From positions 248,001 to 312,000 of the forward strand of contig NZ_CP036287.1 in the NCBI RefSeq assembly GCF_007748095.1: 64,000 nucleotides of DNA, in the 5' to 3' direction. The notes under the pieces are model-generated. The model had not been told where the DNA came from. It saw only the letters and a program-made list of their open reading frames with translations, and ran no database searches. The position numbers were made by a program, and so were the translations under genes. The DNA comes from Engelhardtia mirabilis (GTDB taxonomy: Bacteria > Planctomycetota > UBA1135 > GCA-002686595). This document shows, piece by piece, positions 9,568 through 19,041 of the stretch; the stretch's first letter is position 1, and every line of letters starts with the position of its first letter.

Positions 9568-12500
9568 CTACTCGAGCAGTACCGGGAAGGCTGGCCCGTC
9601 CGAATCCACCACCACGGCGGCGGAGCTGGATGAACCGCGGTCGACATTCGGCCTGGCGACCACCAAGTAATTGCCAGGTTCGAACCGCAGTTCAAAGCTC
9701 GTGCGGTTCGAGGAAGTGGACGAGGGACCCGTGGGAATGGTCAGACGCATGAGGTCGATCGTCACCCCGTCCAACTGGGTCTCGACGCGGACCACCGCGC
9801 CGTCGACCACCGTGCCGAGTGCGGTCGGGAACTCGAAGTGCACCGTGCGACCGAAGCCGAGTTCCACGCGATGGATCGGCAGCGGGTCCTTCACGGGGTC
9901 CAGGTCGAGGGTCCACAGCCCCGGCGCTCGATCGGCACAGGTCGCAGTCACCACGTAGCGACCTGGACCCAGCGGCTCGGTCACGAACTGCTCACCCTCG
10001 CGCCGCGCGGGACGCGGAGCCACTCGCCCGGCCCCCGGGAAGGCTCCCCCCAAGGCCGCCAGCTGGGCGAGCTCGGCCTCGTTGGCAGTTGGCAGCGCGG
10101 CCACGGCGACGGCGACGCGGTCCGCATCGAGATCGCTCGCGAGGCTGATCCGCAGCCGTGACTGGGGCACGGAGAACAGCTCGCCCAGGTCGAGGCCCTC
10201 GGCAGGCACGTCGAAGGGACCGAACTCGCTCTGCGGGCCGTCGCCGACCCGCGCGGTCAGTCGATAGCTGGCCGCGGCGAGCTGCACCTGCTCGAAGGCT
10301 CCCTGCTCGTTCGTGATCGCGTAGCGGGTGTCGCCGACGGACTCACCGGTGGTGTCCACGCGCTTCAGCTCGAGCAGCGAGCGTCCCAGCGTGGCGCCAT
10401 TCGCTGCCAGGACCCGGCCGGTCAGGGTCGCGCGCGGCGGGGCCGCCACGGTCAGGGTCACGGCGTCGTCGTCGAGTTCCAGGTCGCGCACGAGGACCGG
10501 AATCGGATCGAAGCCCCGTGGCTCGAGGGGTCGATGCACGAGCACTCGGCGTCGTCCGGTGGGCACCGGGCGCGTCCGCAAGAGGCCGTCCGCGTCGGCG
10601 GTCTGGGCCGCGAGCAACTCGAAGGCTTGGCGCTCCACCAGCACGCCCCAACCGGGCAGGCCTTGTCCCTCGCCGTCGACGATGCGGAACTCGATTCGCC
10701 GGTGGCGTTCCAGCTCCAGGCGCAGCTCGAGGGTCTGGTCGGCCTCCAGCTCGATCCGCTCGCGGTGCAAGGCGTTGCGCGTCTCGAGGTCGAGGTCCGC
10801 GTCGAGCTGCGCCTCGATCAGAAGGTCGTGCTCCCCGGGCAGAAGTCCGCGCAACTCGAAGCGCCCCTCGCTGTCGGTCGTGGTCGTGCGCGACGCCACG
10901 CGCTGGCCGAGGGTGTGCTCCAGCTCGCCCAGCCCCGGAGCGCCGTTCCACTCGGTGGCGAGCTCGAGCCCGGGCTGCCCGCGACCCTCGCGGTCGACGA
11001 CCTGACCGCGCACCGTCGCACCGCTGCCCAGGATCACCTCGACTTCGCGTACCTCGCCCGGCTCGACGAAGGCCCATGCGGTCCCGATCGTGCCCCCGTC
11101 GGCGGCCGGTCCGCGGGCCAGGATCAGGGCGCGGCCGCGCGGTACCTCGCGCGAGTCGAAGCGCCCGTTCCCGTCCGCCCGCACCAGGATCGACTCCATG
11201 TCGAGCTCCAGGTCGCCTTCGTACTCGCCCTCGCTGGCCCGCCGCTGCAGCTCGACGAAGTGCTCGAGCTCCGCGCCGGGTTCCAGGTCGCGCGCATCCT
11301 CGTCGACCGCCACGGCCAGGAAGGCGTGGGGCACGGGCGCGCCGCCCGCGTCGACCACGCGACCCACGAGCCGTCCGGCCGGCGCGCCCAGCTTCAGACG
11401 CAACTCGCGCTCTTGCTCGACTTCCTCGTCGGGCTCGCCGGTCCCGTCCTCCACCTCCGAGGGTTGGTGCCCCTCGGCGCGGGCGACCAGATTCGCCCGC
11501 GGGCCGACGTCGCGGATGGCGAAGCGGCCGGCCGCGTCGGTCACGGCTACGAGCTGCATGAAGTCGTGGTGGGCGGGGCGTGTGGCGAAGACCCGCGCGC
11601 CGGCCACGGGCTCGTCGCGCCAATCGACGACGATACCCGTCAGCCGAGTACCGATCGGCAACTCGAGCTCGACCCGCGATTCGCCCCTAGCAGGAAACTT
11701 CACGGCCAACTCCTGGCCGCGATCGCAGACCAGGAGCGCCGCTCCATCGACGCCGAGGCTCGGGAGCATCGAGCGGGTGAAGCGCGCCCTGCCGCGCTCA
11801 TCGGTCCGCAGGTCCGCACCAAGGCCGAGGCCATCGGCCGCGCGCAGGTAGAGGCCCACGTCGGCGGCATCCGTGCCGCCGTCGGCGAAGGTGGCGTGCA
11901 CTACGAGGGCCGCTTCGGCCCTCGAGTCGTCGGCGAGGGCGGCGACGCTCTCGGGCGCGGGGGCGCGGTTGCCCGTGCGATCGCGCGGACCCTGTTCCGC
12001 CAGCGCCCCGCCCTCGCCGCGGGGCGGAGCGACCAAGCTCGCCTCACCCGCAGGCTGGGCGGCCGTGCCACGGTCGGGGCCCGCGGCGTCGGGCCAGACC
12101 GTCCATCCGATCGCGACCAGGACCGCGATCGCGGCCACGCTCAACATCAGCTTGTTCATCGCGAGCACTCCGGCGAGTTGCAGCAGTCCACCACCCGACG
12201 GGGTGGTGAGCGTGGCGGCGGGCAGTCCCGCCGGGAAAGACAGCTCCGCGGCGCGCGCGAGGACCGCCGCCCGCACGCCTTCGATGGCGATCGCGCGATC
12301 GGTCACAAGCGCGGCGCCGACCACCGTCGCGGGCAGCAGGCGCCGCAGCAGCTCGAGGCCGCGCAGCACCTGGTTGCGGACCGTGCTCGGCGGGCAACCG
12401 CGCCGCCGCGCGATCTCGACCGCCGGCTCGCCCCGCTCGACGTGCTCGATCAGCACGTCCCGATATGTGTCGGGCAGGCGTCGCACCGCATCGCGCAGGA

Positions 12501-12855
12501 CTTCGCCGAGCTCCAGCTCCGCGGCCCCCGTGGCCGGGTCCGCGCCGCTCGCGTCGATCGGTTCGCGCTCCAGGGTGTCGAGCACCCGCGCACCACGCCT
12601 GCGCCGCGCCAGGTTGAGCAGGATCCCCAAGAGCCAAGGCACCAGGGGCCGACTCGGATCCCAGGTGTGTCGACGCTCGATCGCCACCAGGAAGGTCTCC
12701 TGGACGAGGTCCTCGGCGCCGCCCGCGTCCGCGCTCAGGTGCCGTGCGACCCGCGCGAGTTCCGGCGCCGAGGCGTCGAAGACCTCCGCCAGCGCTCCGG
12801 GCTCGGCGGTTCGCACGAAGCGCGCGAAGGCCTGGTCAGCGGGTGAGCTTGCCAT
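9568..12855 (-). CDS. ECF-type sigma factor fused to a membrane anchor and large carboxypeptidase-regulatory-like domain
   Basis: 1095 residues from ATG at 12855 (MASSPADQAFARFVRTAEPG). Residues about 25-90 are sigma-70 region 2 (DLVQETFLVAIERR, then PWLLGILLNLARRRR). Residues about 120-175 are region 4 with its helix-turn-helix (LPDTYRDVLIEHVERGEPAV, then PPSTVRNQVLRGLELLRRLL). Residues about 235-255 are one transmembrane helix (KLMLSVAAIAVLVAIGWTVW). The remaining 840 residues are a chain of carboxypeptidase-regulatory/SpaA-like beta-sandwiches with repeated motifs such as GRVVDAGGAPVPHAF, GQVVDREGRGQPG and GRVLAANGATLG. ECF factors direct RNA polymerase to stress or surface regulons. Here the sigma part would be cytosolic and tethered, with a periplasmic sensor or scaffold. 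Sigma factors with C-terminal extensions are known in planctomycetes. No separate anti-sigma gene lies next to it. Confidence 0.85.
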   Translation of the reverse strand: MASSPADQAFARFVRTAEPGALAEVFDASAPELARVARHLSADAGGAEDLVQETFLVAIERRHTWDPSRPLVPWLLGILLNLARRRRGARVLDTLEREPIDASGADPATGAAELELGEVLRDAVRRLPDTYRDVLIEHVERGEPAVEIARRRGCPPSTVRNQVLRGLELLRRLLPATVVGAALVTDRAIAIEGVRAAVLARAAELSFPAGLPAATLTTPSGGGLLQLAGVLAMNKLMLSVAAIAVLVAIGWTVWPDAAGPDRGTAAQPAGEASLVAPPRGEGGALAEQGPRDRTGNRAPAPESVAALADDSRAEAALVVHATFADGGTDAADVGLYLRAADGLGLGADLRTDERGRARFTRSMLPSLGVDGAALLVCDRGQELAVKFPARGESRVELELPIGTRLTGIVVDWRDEPVAGARVFATRPAHHDFMQLVAVTDAAGRFAIRDVGPRANLVARAEGHQPSEVEDGTGEPDEEVEQERELRLKLGAPAGRLVGRVVDAGGAPVPHAFLAVAVDEDARDLEPGAELEHFVELQRRASEGEYEGDLELDMESILVRADGNGRFDSREVPRGRALILARGPAADGGTIGTAWAFVEPGEVREVEVILGSGATVRGQVVDREGRGQPGLELATEWNGAPGLGELEHTLGQRVASRTTTTDSEGRFELRGLLPGEHDLLIEAQLDADLDLETRNALHRERIELEADQTLELRLELERHRRIEFRIVDGEGQGLPGWGVLVERQAFELLAAQTADADGLLRTRPVPTGRRRVLVHRPLEPRGFDPIPVLVRDLELDDDAVTLTVAAPPRATLTGRVLAANGATLGRSLLELKRVDTTGESVGDTRYAITNEQGAFEQVQLAAASYRLTARVGDGPQSEFGPFDVPAEGLDLGELFSVPQSRLRISLASDLDADRVAVAVAALPTANEAELAQLAALGGAFPGAGRVAPRPARREGEQFVTEPLGPGRYVVTATCADRAPGLWTLDLDPVKDPLPIHRVELGFGRTVHFEFPTALGTVVDGAVVRVETQLDGVTIDLMRLTIPTGPSSTSSNRTSFELRFEPGNYLVVARPNVDRGSSSSAAVVVDSDGPAFPVLLE

Positions 12856-13150
12856 CGGGGTTACTTCCGACGGGCGGTCGGAACGTCGCAGGATTGTCGG
12901 GAAAACCCGAGTGGACAGGCAGGCGGCGCCGGCCGGCGATCGGGAAGGACGGGGCCATGCCAGCGCTCGAGCGCGCAGTCGGCCTTCCGTCGCAACGCGC
13001 GGCACGCCGCGACGAAGGCGCGATCGGCAAGGATGCAGCCAGGCCCCGGCCCGGCCCCGAGCAATCGCTCGCGAGTCCGGGTCGGGGCCTGGTCATCTAC
13101 CGCCGTGGCGATGGCGTCACTGGTCGACGCCCTGCCCTCGGCTCGCATGT

Positions 13151-14563
13151 CTACTGCGGCCGGTAGTCGAGACCGATCAACTGCGGCGGGTTCTGGGTCG
13201 GGGCACCGACCACGTCGATCTCGGTGTAGGCCGTGATCGCGTTGTGGCCCGGGTCGGCGTTGAAGCGAAAGCGCACGCCGCTCACGCCGCTTTTCAAGGG
13301 GCCGTCCATGCCGCGCAGGCGCATCTCGCCCGATCCGCCAGTGGGAGGCGCGAAGGCGCCGGTGGTGTAGGCGAAGCGGAAGCCGCCCAAGGGCACCCAC
13401 ACGCCGGGGGCGTCGATCGTCTCGAACAGCACCGTGAACGCCTGGGCGCCGAAGCCGCCGAGGCCGGAAGGGCCGCCGGCGTAGTCCAGGCCGCGGATCT
13501 CCTGCACGTCGTAACCCAGGGGTGCTTCGATCAGGTCGAGGTAGTAGGTGCTGACCCAGGTCTCGTCGTGCGGGTCGGCGGCCAGCAGGGCTCCGGGTCC
13601 GGCGTCGCCGTCGTTCAGAGCCAGGGTCGGGTAGCTCGCGCCGCCCCCGTGACCGATGTGGGCCTCGGACGCGAGGAACTGGCTGCCGCGGGCGATCAGG
13701 TCGTCGGTCTGCGCCGCGAAGGCTCCGTCCTGCTCCGACTCGGCTACCAGTTGCTGGACCGGGAGGCTGGTCAGCGGCGGATTCTCGAGTACGCCCTGGG
13801 TGGCGTGGAGCAGGCCGACGATGGCCTGCCTCCAGACCCCGGCCATCACGTCGAAGCCCTCCTGGTTCGGATGGATGAAGTCCGAATACAGGCCGGCCCA
13901 ATTCGGGTGGTTCACGAAGGCGCCGTACATGTCGGCCACGCGGATGCTGAAGCCGGCCGTCTTGAACTGGCTCGCGACGTAGTCGACGCCGACGTTGAAC
14001 TGGGCCCACTTCCAATTCGTGACCGCGGGATCGAGGGGGATGATCTTGGCCACGATCACGTGGACCTCCGGCGAATGGAGGTAGATTCGCTTGAGCAGCA
14101 GCTTGAGCCGGCTGGCGGCCTCGAAGGGCGAGAGTTGGTCGAGGCCCAGGTCGTTGGTGCCGGCGTGCAGCAGGATCACGGACGGCGCAAAGAGGTCCAG
14201 CCAGCCCTCGATCGTCGAGGGCGGACCGCCGGGGCCGCCGGCGAACTCCGTCAGGTCTTCCAGGGTCCAACCCGAGTGACCTTCGTGGTGCCAGTCGTCC
14301 AGCAGGGCCGGGCTCGAGTTGGGTGCAGCCGAACCGACGAAGTCGACGTCGAACAGGTCGGCTTCCAACGCAGCGAAGAGCGGCGCGCGGTAGCCGCCCG
14401 TGTCCGGCAGCCCGAAGGTGATCGAATCGCCCAGGGGCATGATCCGCAGGGGCGCGGGCGGTGCCGGCGGCGCGGGCGTGACGGTCTGCTGGGCGGCGGC
14501 GGATCCGCCGAGGAGCAGCGCGAGGGCTGCGCCTGCGACGAGGCGGCTGGGACGAGCTTGCAT
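13151..14563 (-). CDS. Secreted SGNH/GDSL hydrolase, copy A
   Basis: 470 residues with a signal peptide (MQARPSRLVAGAALALLLGG, then SAAAQ). SGNH blocks are complete: I, MPLGDSITFG with Ser47; II, Gly78 in VGSAAP; III, HAGTNDLG with Asn137; V, DFIHPNQ with Asp228 and His231. This is the catalytic set of lysophospholipase L1/acetyl-xylan-esterase-like enzymes, which hydrolyse ester bonds. The C-terminal 180 residues form a distinct beta-rich domain ending near AYTEIDVVGAP, probably carbohydrate-binding or discoidin-like (inference). The next gene upstream, 14620-16062, is a full-length paralogue on the same strand 56 bp away, so the two probably form an operon. The substrate is unknown; acylated algal polysaccharide is a reasonable guess. 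Confidence 0.85.
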   Translation of the reverse strand: MQARPSRLVAGAALALLLGGSAAAQQTVTPAPPAPPAPLRIMPLGDSITFGLPDTGGYRAPLFAALEADLFDVDFVGSAAPNSSPALLDDWHHEGHSGWTLEDLTEFAGGPGGPPSTIEGWLDLFAPSVILLHAGTNDLGLDQLSPFEAASRLKLLLKRIYLHSPEVHVIVAKIIPLDPAVTNWKWAQFNVGVDYVASQFKTAGFSIRVADMYGAFVNHPNWAGLYSDFIHPNQEGFDVMAGVWRQAIVGLLHATQGVLENPPLTSLPVQQLVAESEQDGAFAAQTDDLIARGSQFLASEAHIGHGGGASYPTLALNDGDAGPGALLAADPHDETWVSTYYLDLIEAPLGYDVQEIRGLDYAGGPSGLGGFGAQAFTVLFETIDAPGVWVPLGGFRFAYTTGAFAPPTGGSGEMRLRGMDGPLKSGVSGVRFRFNADPGHNAITAYTEIDVVGAPTQNPPQLIGLDYRPQ

Positions 14564-14619
14564 GGGGAGAGAGGTGGGCGAGCCTCGAGTGAGGAGGCCT
14601 GCCGGCGGCGGGGGCCGCC

Positions 14620-16062
14620 TCAGGCCTTGAGCGGACGGTGGTTGGCCGGCTTCAGCGGCTTGCCCTGCGCGGGCCCGGCGGGCGTGCCGACCACATCGAT
14701 CTCGGTGTAGGCGGGGGCCGCGTTGAAGCCGGGGTCGGGGCTGAAGGTGAAGCGGATCGCGCGCACGCCGCGGGCCAGGAAGCCCTGCTCGTGCTCGATC
14801 AACATCATCGCGCTGCCACCGGCCTGGGTCGCGAAGGGCAACGCACTATAGGCATAGCGGAAGCTGCCGATGCTGGTGAACACGCCGGGGCTTGTGACCA
14901 GCTCCACCTCGATCTCGAAGGCCTGGGCGCCGACGGTCAGGCTGGCGTAGTTCAGCCCGCGGATGGCCTCGATGTCGTAGCCGCGCGGCGCCTTGTTCAG
15001 GTTCAGGTTGAAGGTGCTGCGCCAGGACCCGTCAACCGGATCCAGGGCGTAGGTGGCGTGACCGTCCGCCTTGCCGTCGTTGAGCGACGAGATCGGGTTG
15101 CCCGCGTGTCCGCTGTAGCCCACGTGCTGGACGCTTGCGAGGGTCGGCGATCCGGCCGCGATCAGGTCGTCGGTCAGGGGCGGGAAGGCGCCGACGGACT
15201 CGCTCTCGTAGTTGGATTGCAGCAGCGGCAGGTCGACAACGGGCGGATTCGTCGGCGGCGCGACGGTCAAGAGCGAGTCGAACCACACGTCCGCCATCAG
15301 GTCGTAGCCATCCTGGTTCGGATGCAGTCCGTCGACGTACAGGCCTGCCCAGTCGGGGCTGAAGCGGAAGGCCGAGTACATGTCCACGACCTTGATCGCG
15401 TAGCCCGCCTGGGCGTAGCTGTTCGCCACGGCCGGGATGCCGGCGTTGAAGGTCAACGTCGGGGTTTGATCCAACAGCGGGTTGACCGGCACCAGCTGCG
15501 CCAGCATGACCTGCACGTCGGGCGTTGTGGCGTAGATGCGACCCAGCAGCTCCCACAGGTCGGTCAGGGCCTGGATCGGATCCGCCTTCAGCGAGTTCAG
15601 GTCGTTGGTGCCGATATGGAGCAGGATCACCGCCGGATCGAAGGCCTCCAGCAGACCCTCGATGGACGTGGCCGGGGTGGACTGGTCGCCCGCGAAGGCG
15701 ATCACGTCGCGGATCTTCCAGCCCGGGTGCCCCTCGTGGTGCCAGTCGTCCATGGCCCCCGGGAAGGAGTAGGGCGGGGCGGAGCCGACCCAGTCCACGC
15801 CCGTCACCAGACTCTCGAGCTTGTTGTAGAGGGGCGCGCGGTAGCCGCCGGTGTCCACCAGGCCCCAGGTGATGGAGTCGCCCAGGGGCATGATCCGCAG
15901 CTCGCCCTGGTCGCCCTGGCCCGCCGGTGTGGCGCCCAGGGCCACGACCCCCGTCGGCACCGCCGTCGCCGGCAACTGGGCCTTCTGGCCGGCTGCGGCG
16001 AAGGCCGGACACGCTACGACCGCGGCCGCCGCGAGGGCGGTGATAGGGGAGAAGGGACGCAT
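14620..16062 (-). CDS. Secreted SGNH/GDSL hydrolase, copy B
   Basis: 480 residues with a signal peptide (MRPFSPITALAAAAVVACPA, then FAAAGQ). Block I is MPLGDSITWG with Ser63, block III is HIGTNDLN, and the block V equivalent is DGLHPNQDGYDLM. The C-terminal beta domain matches copy A up to AYTEIDVVGTPAGPAQ. It is the upstream member of the tandem pair and is divergent from the M3 peptidase (16242), with about 180 bp between them. It probably removes acyl groups from an extracellular substrate and complements copy A. A basic tail (GKPLKPANHRPLKA) is unique to this copy. Confidence 0.85.
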   Translation of the reverse strand: MRPFSPITALAAAAVVACPAFAAAGQKAQLPATAVPTGVVALGATPAGQGDQGELRIMPLGDSITWGLVDTGGYRAPLYNKLESLVTGVDWVGSAPPYSFPGAMDDWHHEGHPGWKIRDVIAFAGDQSTPATSIEGLLEAFDPAVILLHIGTNDLNSLKADPIQALTDLWELLGRIYATTPDVQVMLAQLVPVNPLLDQTPTLTFNAGIPAVANSYAQAGYAIKVVDMYSAFRFSPDWAGLYVDGLHPNQDGYDLMADVWFDSLLTVAPPTNPPVVDLPLLQSNYESESVGAFPPLTDDLIAAGSPTLASVQHVGYSGHAGNPISSLNDGKADGHATYALDPVDGSWRSTFNLNLNKAPRGYDIEAIRGLNYASLTVGAQAFEIEVELVTSPGVFTSIGSFRYAYSALPFATQAGGSAMMLIEHEQGFLARGVRAIRFTFSPDPGFNAAPAYTEIDVVGTPAGPAQGKPLKPANHRPLKA

Positions 16063-16241
16063 GCTGGGGTGCTTCCGGAGGACTCCAGGGGGGCTGGAGC
16101 CTCGATCGGGGCGGCTGGAGGTGGGGGGCAGCCACAGCCGCCCCCGGAGTTTACGCCACCCACCGGGGTCCGGGGGGCGCCGGTAGACTCCCCCTCCTGC
16201 CCACCCGCCCCTGCCTCCCCCCGATCCGGAATCCGCCCCCC

Positions 16242-17927
16242 ATGTCGACCCTCGCCTTCGCCGACCTCGCCCCGGCCACCCCGGACCTCGACGACCTCGC
16301 GGCCCGCACGCGGGGGATGCTCGACTCCCTCGTAGCCGCGCAGACCACCCCCGCCTGCCTCGAGATCCTGCGCGACTGGGACGCGATGCGGCGCGAGGTC
16401 CAGACCTACGCCTCCTGGGTCCGCCTGCGCTTCCAGCAGGACACGGCCGACGCCGAGCGCAAGGCGGCCCGCGAGCGGTGGGACGGCCAGGCGCCGCGCT
16501 GGACCGAGCTGCAGATCGACGTGGAGCGGGCGGTCCTGAACCACCCCTGCCGCGCCGGGGTCGAGGCCGAGGTCGGCCCCCAGGCCCTGGCCCTGTGGGA
16601 GTCCAAGGCCCTGGCCTTCGACCCGGCGATCCTCGAGGACCTGGTCGAGGAATCGCGGCTCGAGTCGGAGTACGTGGCCCTGCTCGCCGGCGCCGAGTTC
16701 GACTTCAAGGGCCAGGCCGAGAGCCTCTCGACGATCCTGCGCTTTCGCCAGAGTGCCGACCGCGAGGAGCGCCACGGCGCCGAGCGGGCCCAGTGGGGCT
16801 GGTTCGCGGACAACGCCGGCGAGCTCGATCGGATCTTCGACGACCTCGTGGCCCTGCGCCACCGCATGGCCGGCAAGCTCGGCTTCGACGACTTCGTGTC
16901 GGTGGGCTACAAGCGCATGTGCCGGGTCGACTACGACCAGGGCGACGTGGAGCGCTTCCGCGCGGCGATCGTGCGCGACGTGGTGCCGCTGGCCACCGCC
17001 CTACACGAGCGCCAGGCCCGCGACCTGGGTCTCGAGAAGTTGATGGCCTGGGACGAGACCGTCCACGACCTCGCCGGCAACCCCGCGCCCCGCGGCGACC
17101 GCGCCTGGATGATGGAGCGCGCGCGCGAGATGTTCGACGCCATGGGGCCCGAGCTGGGCGGTTTCTTCCGCACCATGGACGACGGCGGCTTCCTCGACCT
17201 GGACAGCCGCAAGGGCAAGGCCGGCGGCGGCTTCTGCACCTCGTTCCCCTCCGCCGGGATGCCCTTCATCTTCGCCAACTTCAACGGCAGCAAGGGCGAC
17301 GTGGAGGTCTTCACCCACGAGGTCGGCCACGCCTTCCAGAACTTCTCGAGTCGCGGCCTGTGGCCCATGGACGTGCAGTGGCCGACCTCGGAGTCGGCCG
17401 AGATCCACTCCATGTCGCTGGAGCTCCTGACCTGGCCGCACATGGAGGGCTTCTTCGGCGACGACGCCGAACGCTTCCGCCGCGTGCACCTGACCGAGTC
17501 GCTGCTGTTCCTGCCCTACGGCACGGCCGTCGACCACTTCCAGCACGAGGTCTACCGCCGGCCCGAGATGACGCCCGCCGAGCGCAACGAGGTCTGGCTC
17601 GAGATGGAGCGCACCTACCTGCCCTGGCGCCAATGGGGCGATCTGGCCCACCCCGCCGGCGGCGGCCGCTGGCAACAGCAGCGCCACATCTACCTCTACC
17701 CCTTCTATTACATCGATTACGTCCTCGCGCAGACCTGCGCCCTGCAGTTGTGGGCCCAGGCCGAAGAGGACCGCGACGCCGCGATGGGGGCTTACCTGGC
17801 CCTGTGCCGCCGGGGCGGATCGGCGCCGTTCCAGGAGTTGGTGCGCGGCGCGGGTTTGGTGAGTCCGTTCGACGAGGGCTGTCTGGCGAGCGTGGTCGAC
17901 AGGGCGAAGAGCACCCTGGGCCTCTGA
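16242..17927 (+). CDS. M3-family oligoendopeptidase (PepF-like)
   Basis: 561 residues, no signal peptide, so cytosolic. The zinc site is HEVGH at residues 359-363 within FTHEVGHAFQ. The third ligand Glu lies about 25 residues later in SAEIHSMSLELL (near residue 387), the normal M3 spacing. The helical N-terminal half fits the thimet/oligopeptidase fold, and the family length (about 560-600) is normal. It degrades short peptides of roughly 6-20 residues. It is monocistronic. A TAGACT -10-like box lies at 16184-16189. GC content and codon use match the neighbours. Confidence 0.92.
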   Translation: MSTLAFADLAPATPDLDDLAARTRGMLDSLVAAQTTPACLEILRDWDAMRREVQTYASWVRLRFQQDTADAERKAARERWDGQAPRWTELQIDVERAVLNHPCRAGVEAEVGPQALALWESKALAFDPAILEDLVEESRLESEYVALLAGAEFDFKGQAESLSTILRFRQSADREERHGAERAQWGWFADNAGELDRIFDDLVALRHRMAGKLGFDDFVSVGYKRMCRVDYDQGDVERFRAAIVRDVVPLATALHERQARDLGLEKLMAWDETVHDLAGNPAPRGDRAWMMERAREMFDAMGPELGGFFRTMDDGGFLDLDSRKGKAGGGFCTSFPSAGMPFIFANFNGSKGDVEVFTHEVGHAFQNFSSRGLWPMDVQWPTSESAEIHSMSLELLTWPHMEGFFGDDAERFRRVHLTESLLFLPYGTAVDHFQHEVYRRPEMTPAERNEVWLEMERTYLPWRQWGDLAHPAGGGRWQQQRHIYLYPFYYIDYVLAQTCALQLWAQAEEDRDAAMGAYLALCRRGGSAPFQELVRGAGLVSPFDEGCLASVVDRAKSTLGL

Positions 17928-18053
17928 GCCGTTCTGCGTCGCTCAGGTCGATTTCCGAGTACCGACCTTGCGGGTTTTCCGGGGGGGGTAGCGTCATTCC
18001 TCCGTCGCCATGAGGCGAGTCACAGAATTTCCAAAGCCGAGTTGGAGGAGTTG

Positions 18054-18896
18054 GTGAATCACGCAATCAAGCTCGCCGCCGCGACACTCTCGGCCGCGTT
18101 GATCGTTCCGGCAGCCGTTGCTCTCGCGCCCGGATGGATGCCTGGCACCGCGATTGCGATGGGGCAATCCGACCTGAAGGGAGGCACCGTCAAGCTGGGT
18201 GAAGTCGACCCGGCCGCGATCCCGACCGCTGGGCCCCATGCGGCTGGTTCCATCTGCAACGCTATTCCCATCGGGCCGACGGTGACCGGCCTGACCTATT
18301 CGATCGAGCGGGGCTCGGCAGGGACCGTCACGGTAGCTGGTCGCAGTGCGGTGCCATTCAGCGCGACGGGAACGGCCCATGTCACCCTCCCGGCGGGGGG
18401 AGGCCTACGAGGTGGCCAGTGCGCGGACTACGCGATCGAGGACCTCGTGGGAGATGGCACCGGGGAGAACCTGGTTCTCGCCGCAACGCCCTCATTCAAC
18501 CTGGCCGTCGGCTCGACCTCGATCGAGGTCAATGGGCTGCCGGTCTATCGCTTCGATGCGCTGTCCGATCTCGCCCGCAACGGCATCGCCGAGCTGTACC
18601 ACGCCGGCGCCCTGGCGCTGCTCTTCAACGACGACCCGACCGAGAGGATCACGCGCATCGACGGTAGCGTTTCGTTCCCCGGTGCGTCGTCCGCGACCCT
18701 GACGGGTCTGCACCTGCTCGAGGCCGACGGCGACCCGGTCCCGAACACGTCGGTCTCCATCTCGGACGGCGAGTTCGCGATCACCGGTTTCGCGGCCTTG
18801 GACCCGGAGGACTGGTATCAAGTGGTCCTGGTCCTAAGCGCCCCCCTCGCAGGCGAACCGATGCGACTCCAACTCCAGGGGACCTTCGCCCCGTGA
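18054..18896 (+). CDS. Exported protein of unknown function
   Basis: 280 residues from GTG at 18054, which follows GGAGGAG at 18044-18050 closely; TTG at 18042 is the alternative. The signal peptide is IKLAAATLSAALIVPAAVALA. The mature part is Gly/Ala/Thr-rich and beta-predicted, with TYSIERGSAGTVTVAG and RIDGSVSFPGASSATLTGLH, and two cysteines (ICNAI, GGQCAD) that could pair. It resembles no family I can name. TAGCGT at 17989 behind a run of eight G is a possible -10. The stop is followed 29 bp later by a 50-nt element that recurs behind the next gene. Confidence 0.7.
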   Translation: MNHAIKLAAATLSAALIVPAAVALAPGWMPGTAIAMGQSDLKGGTVKLGEVDPAAIPTAGPHAAGSICNAIPIGPTVTGLTYSIERGSAGTVTVAGRSAVPFSATGTAHVTLPAGGGLRGGQCADYAIEDLVGDGTGENLVLAATPSFNLAVGSTSIEVNGLPVYRFDALSDLARNGIAELYHAGALALLFNDDPTERITRIDGSVSFPGASSATLTGLHLLEADGDPVPNTSVSISDGEFAITGFAALDPEDWYQVVLVLSAPLAGEPMRLQLQGTFAP

Positions 18897-18925
18897 ACAT
18901 CGCTTCCGATGTCCATCGACACACA

Positions 18926-18975
18926 CGGCGCGATCGGTCAGTCCGCGGCGCGGGCGAAGCTCGGGTCGACCAGCG
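18926..18975 (+). repeat. 50-nt downstream repeat, copy 1
   Basis: Starts CGGCGCGATCGGTCAGTCCG. It matches 19938-19988 at all but four positions plus one indel. Read on the minus strand it would encode LVDPSFARAAD-stop, which is nearly the tail of the NTF2-like lipoprotein (FVDPSFARGAD). It therefore looks like a relic of a duplicated 3' end. It begins 29 bp after the preceding stop codon, exactly as copy 2 does. Confidence 0.6.
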
Positions 18976-19041
18976 ATGTAGGGTCGACGTTCATCTCGAG
19001 GTCGGCGGAAGTTCGTACTGTCGAGACCAAGGAGGAGGGTC

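Noticed and set aside
9675..9700. GGTTCGAACC resembling a tRNA T-loop
   Set aside because: It lies inside the coding sequence of the sigma-fusion gene and no acceptor or anticodon stem pairs around it.
10534..12846. 770-codon plus-strand frame opposite the ECF sigma fusion
   Set aside because: Shadow of the sigma/regulatory-like gene; no domain or start signal supports it.
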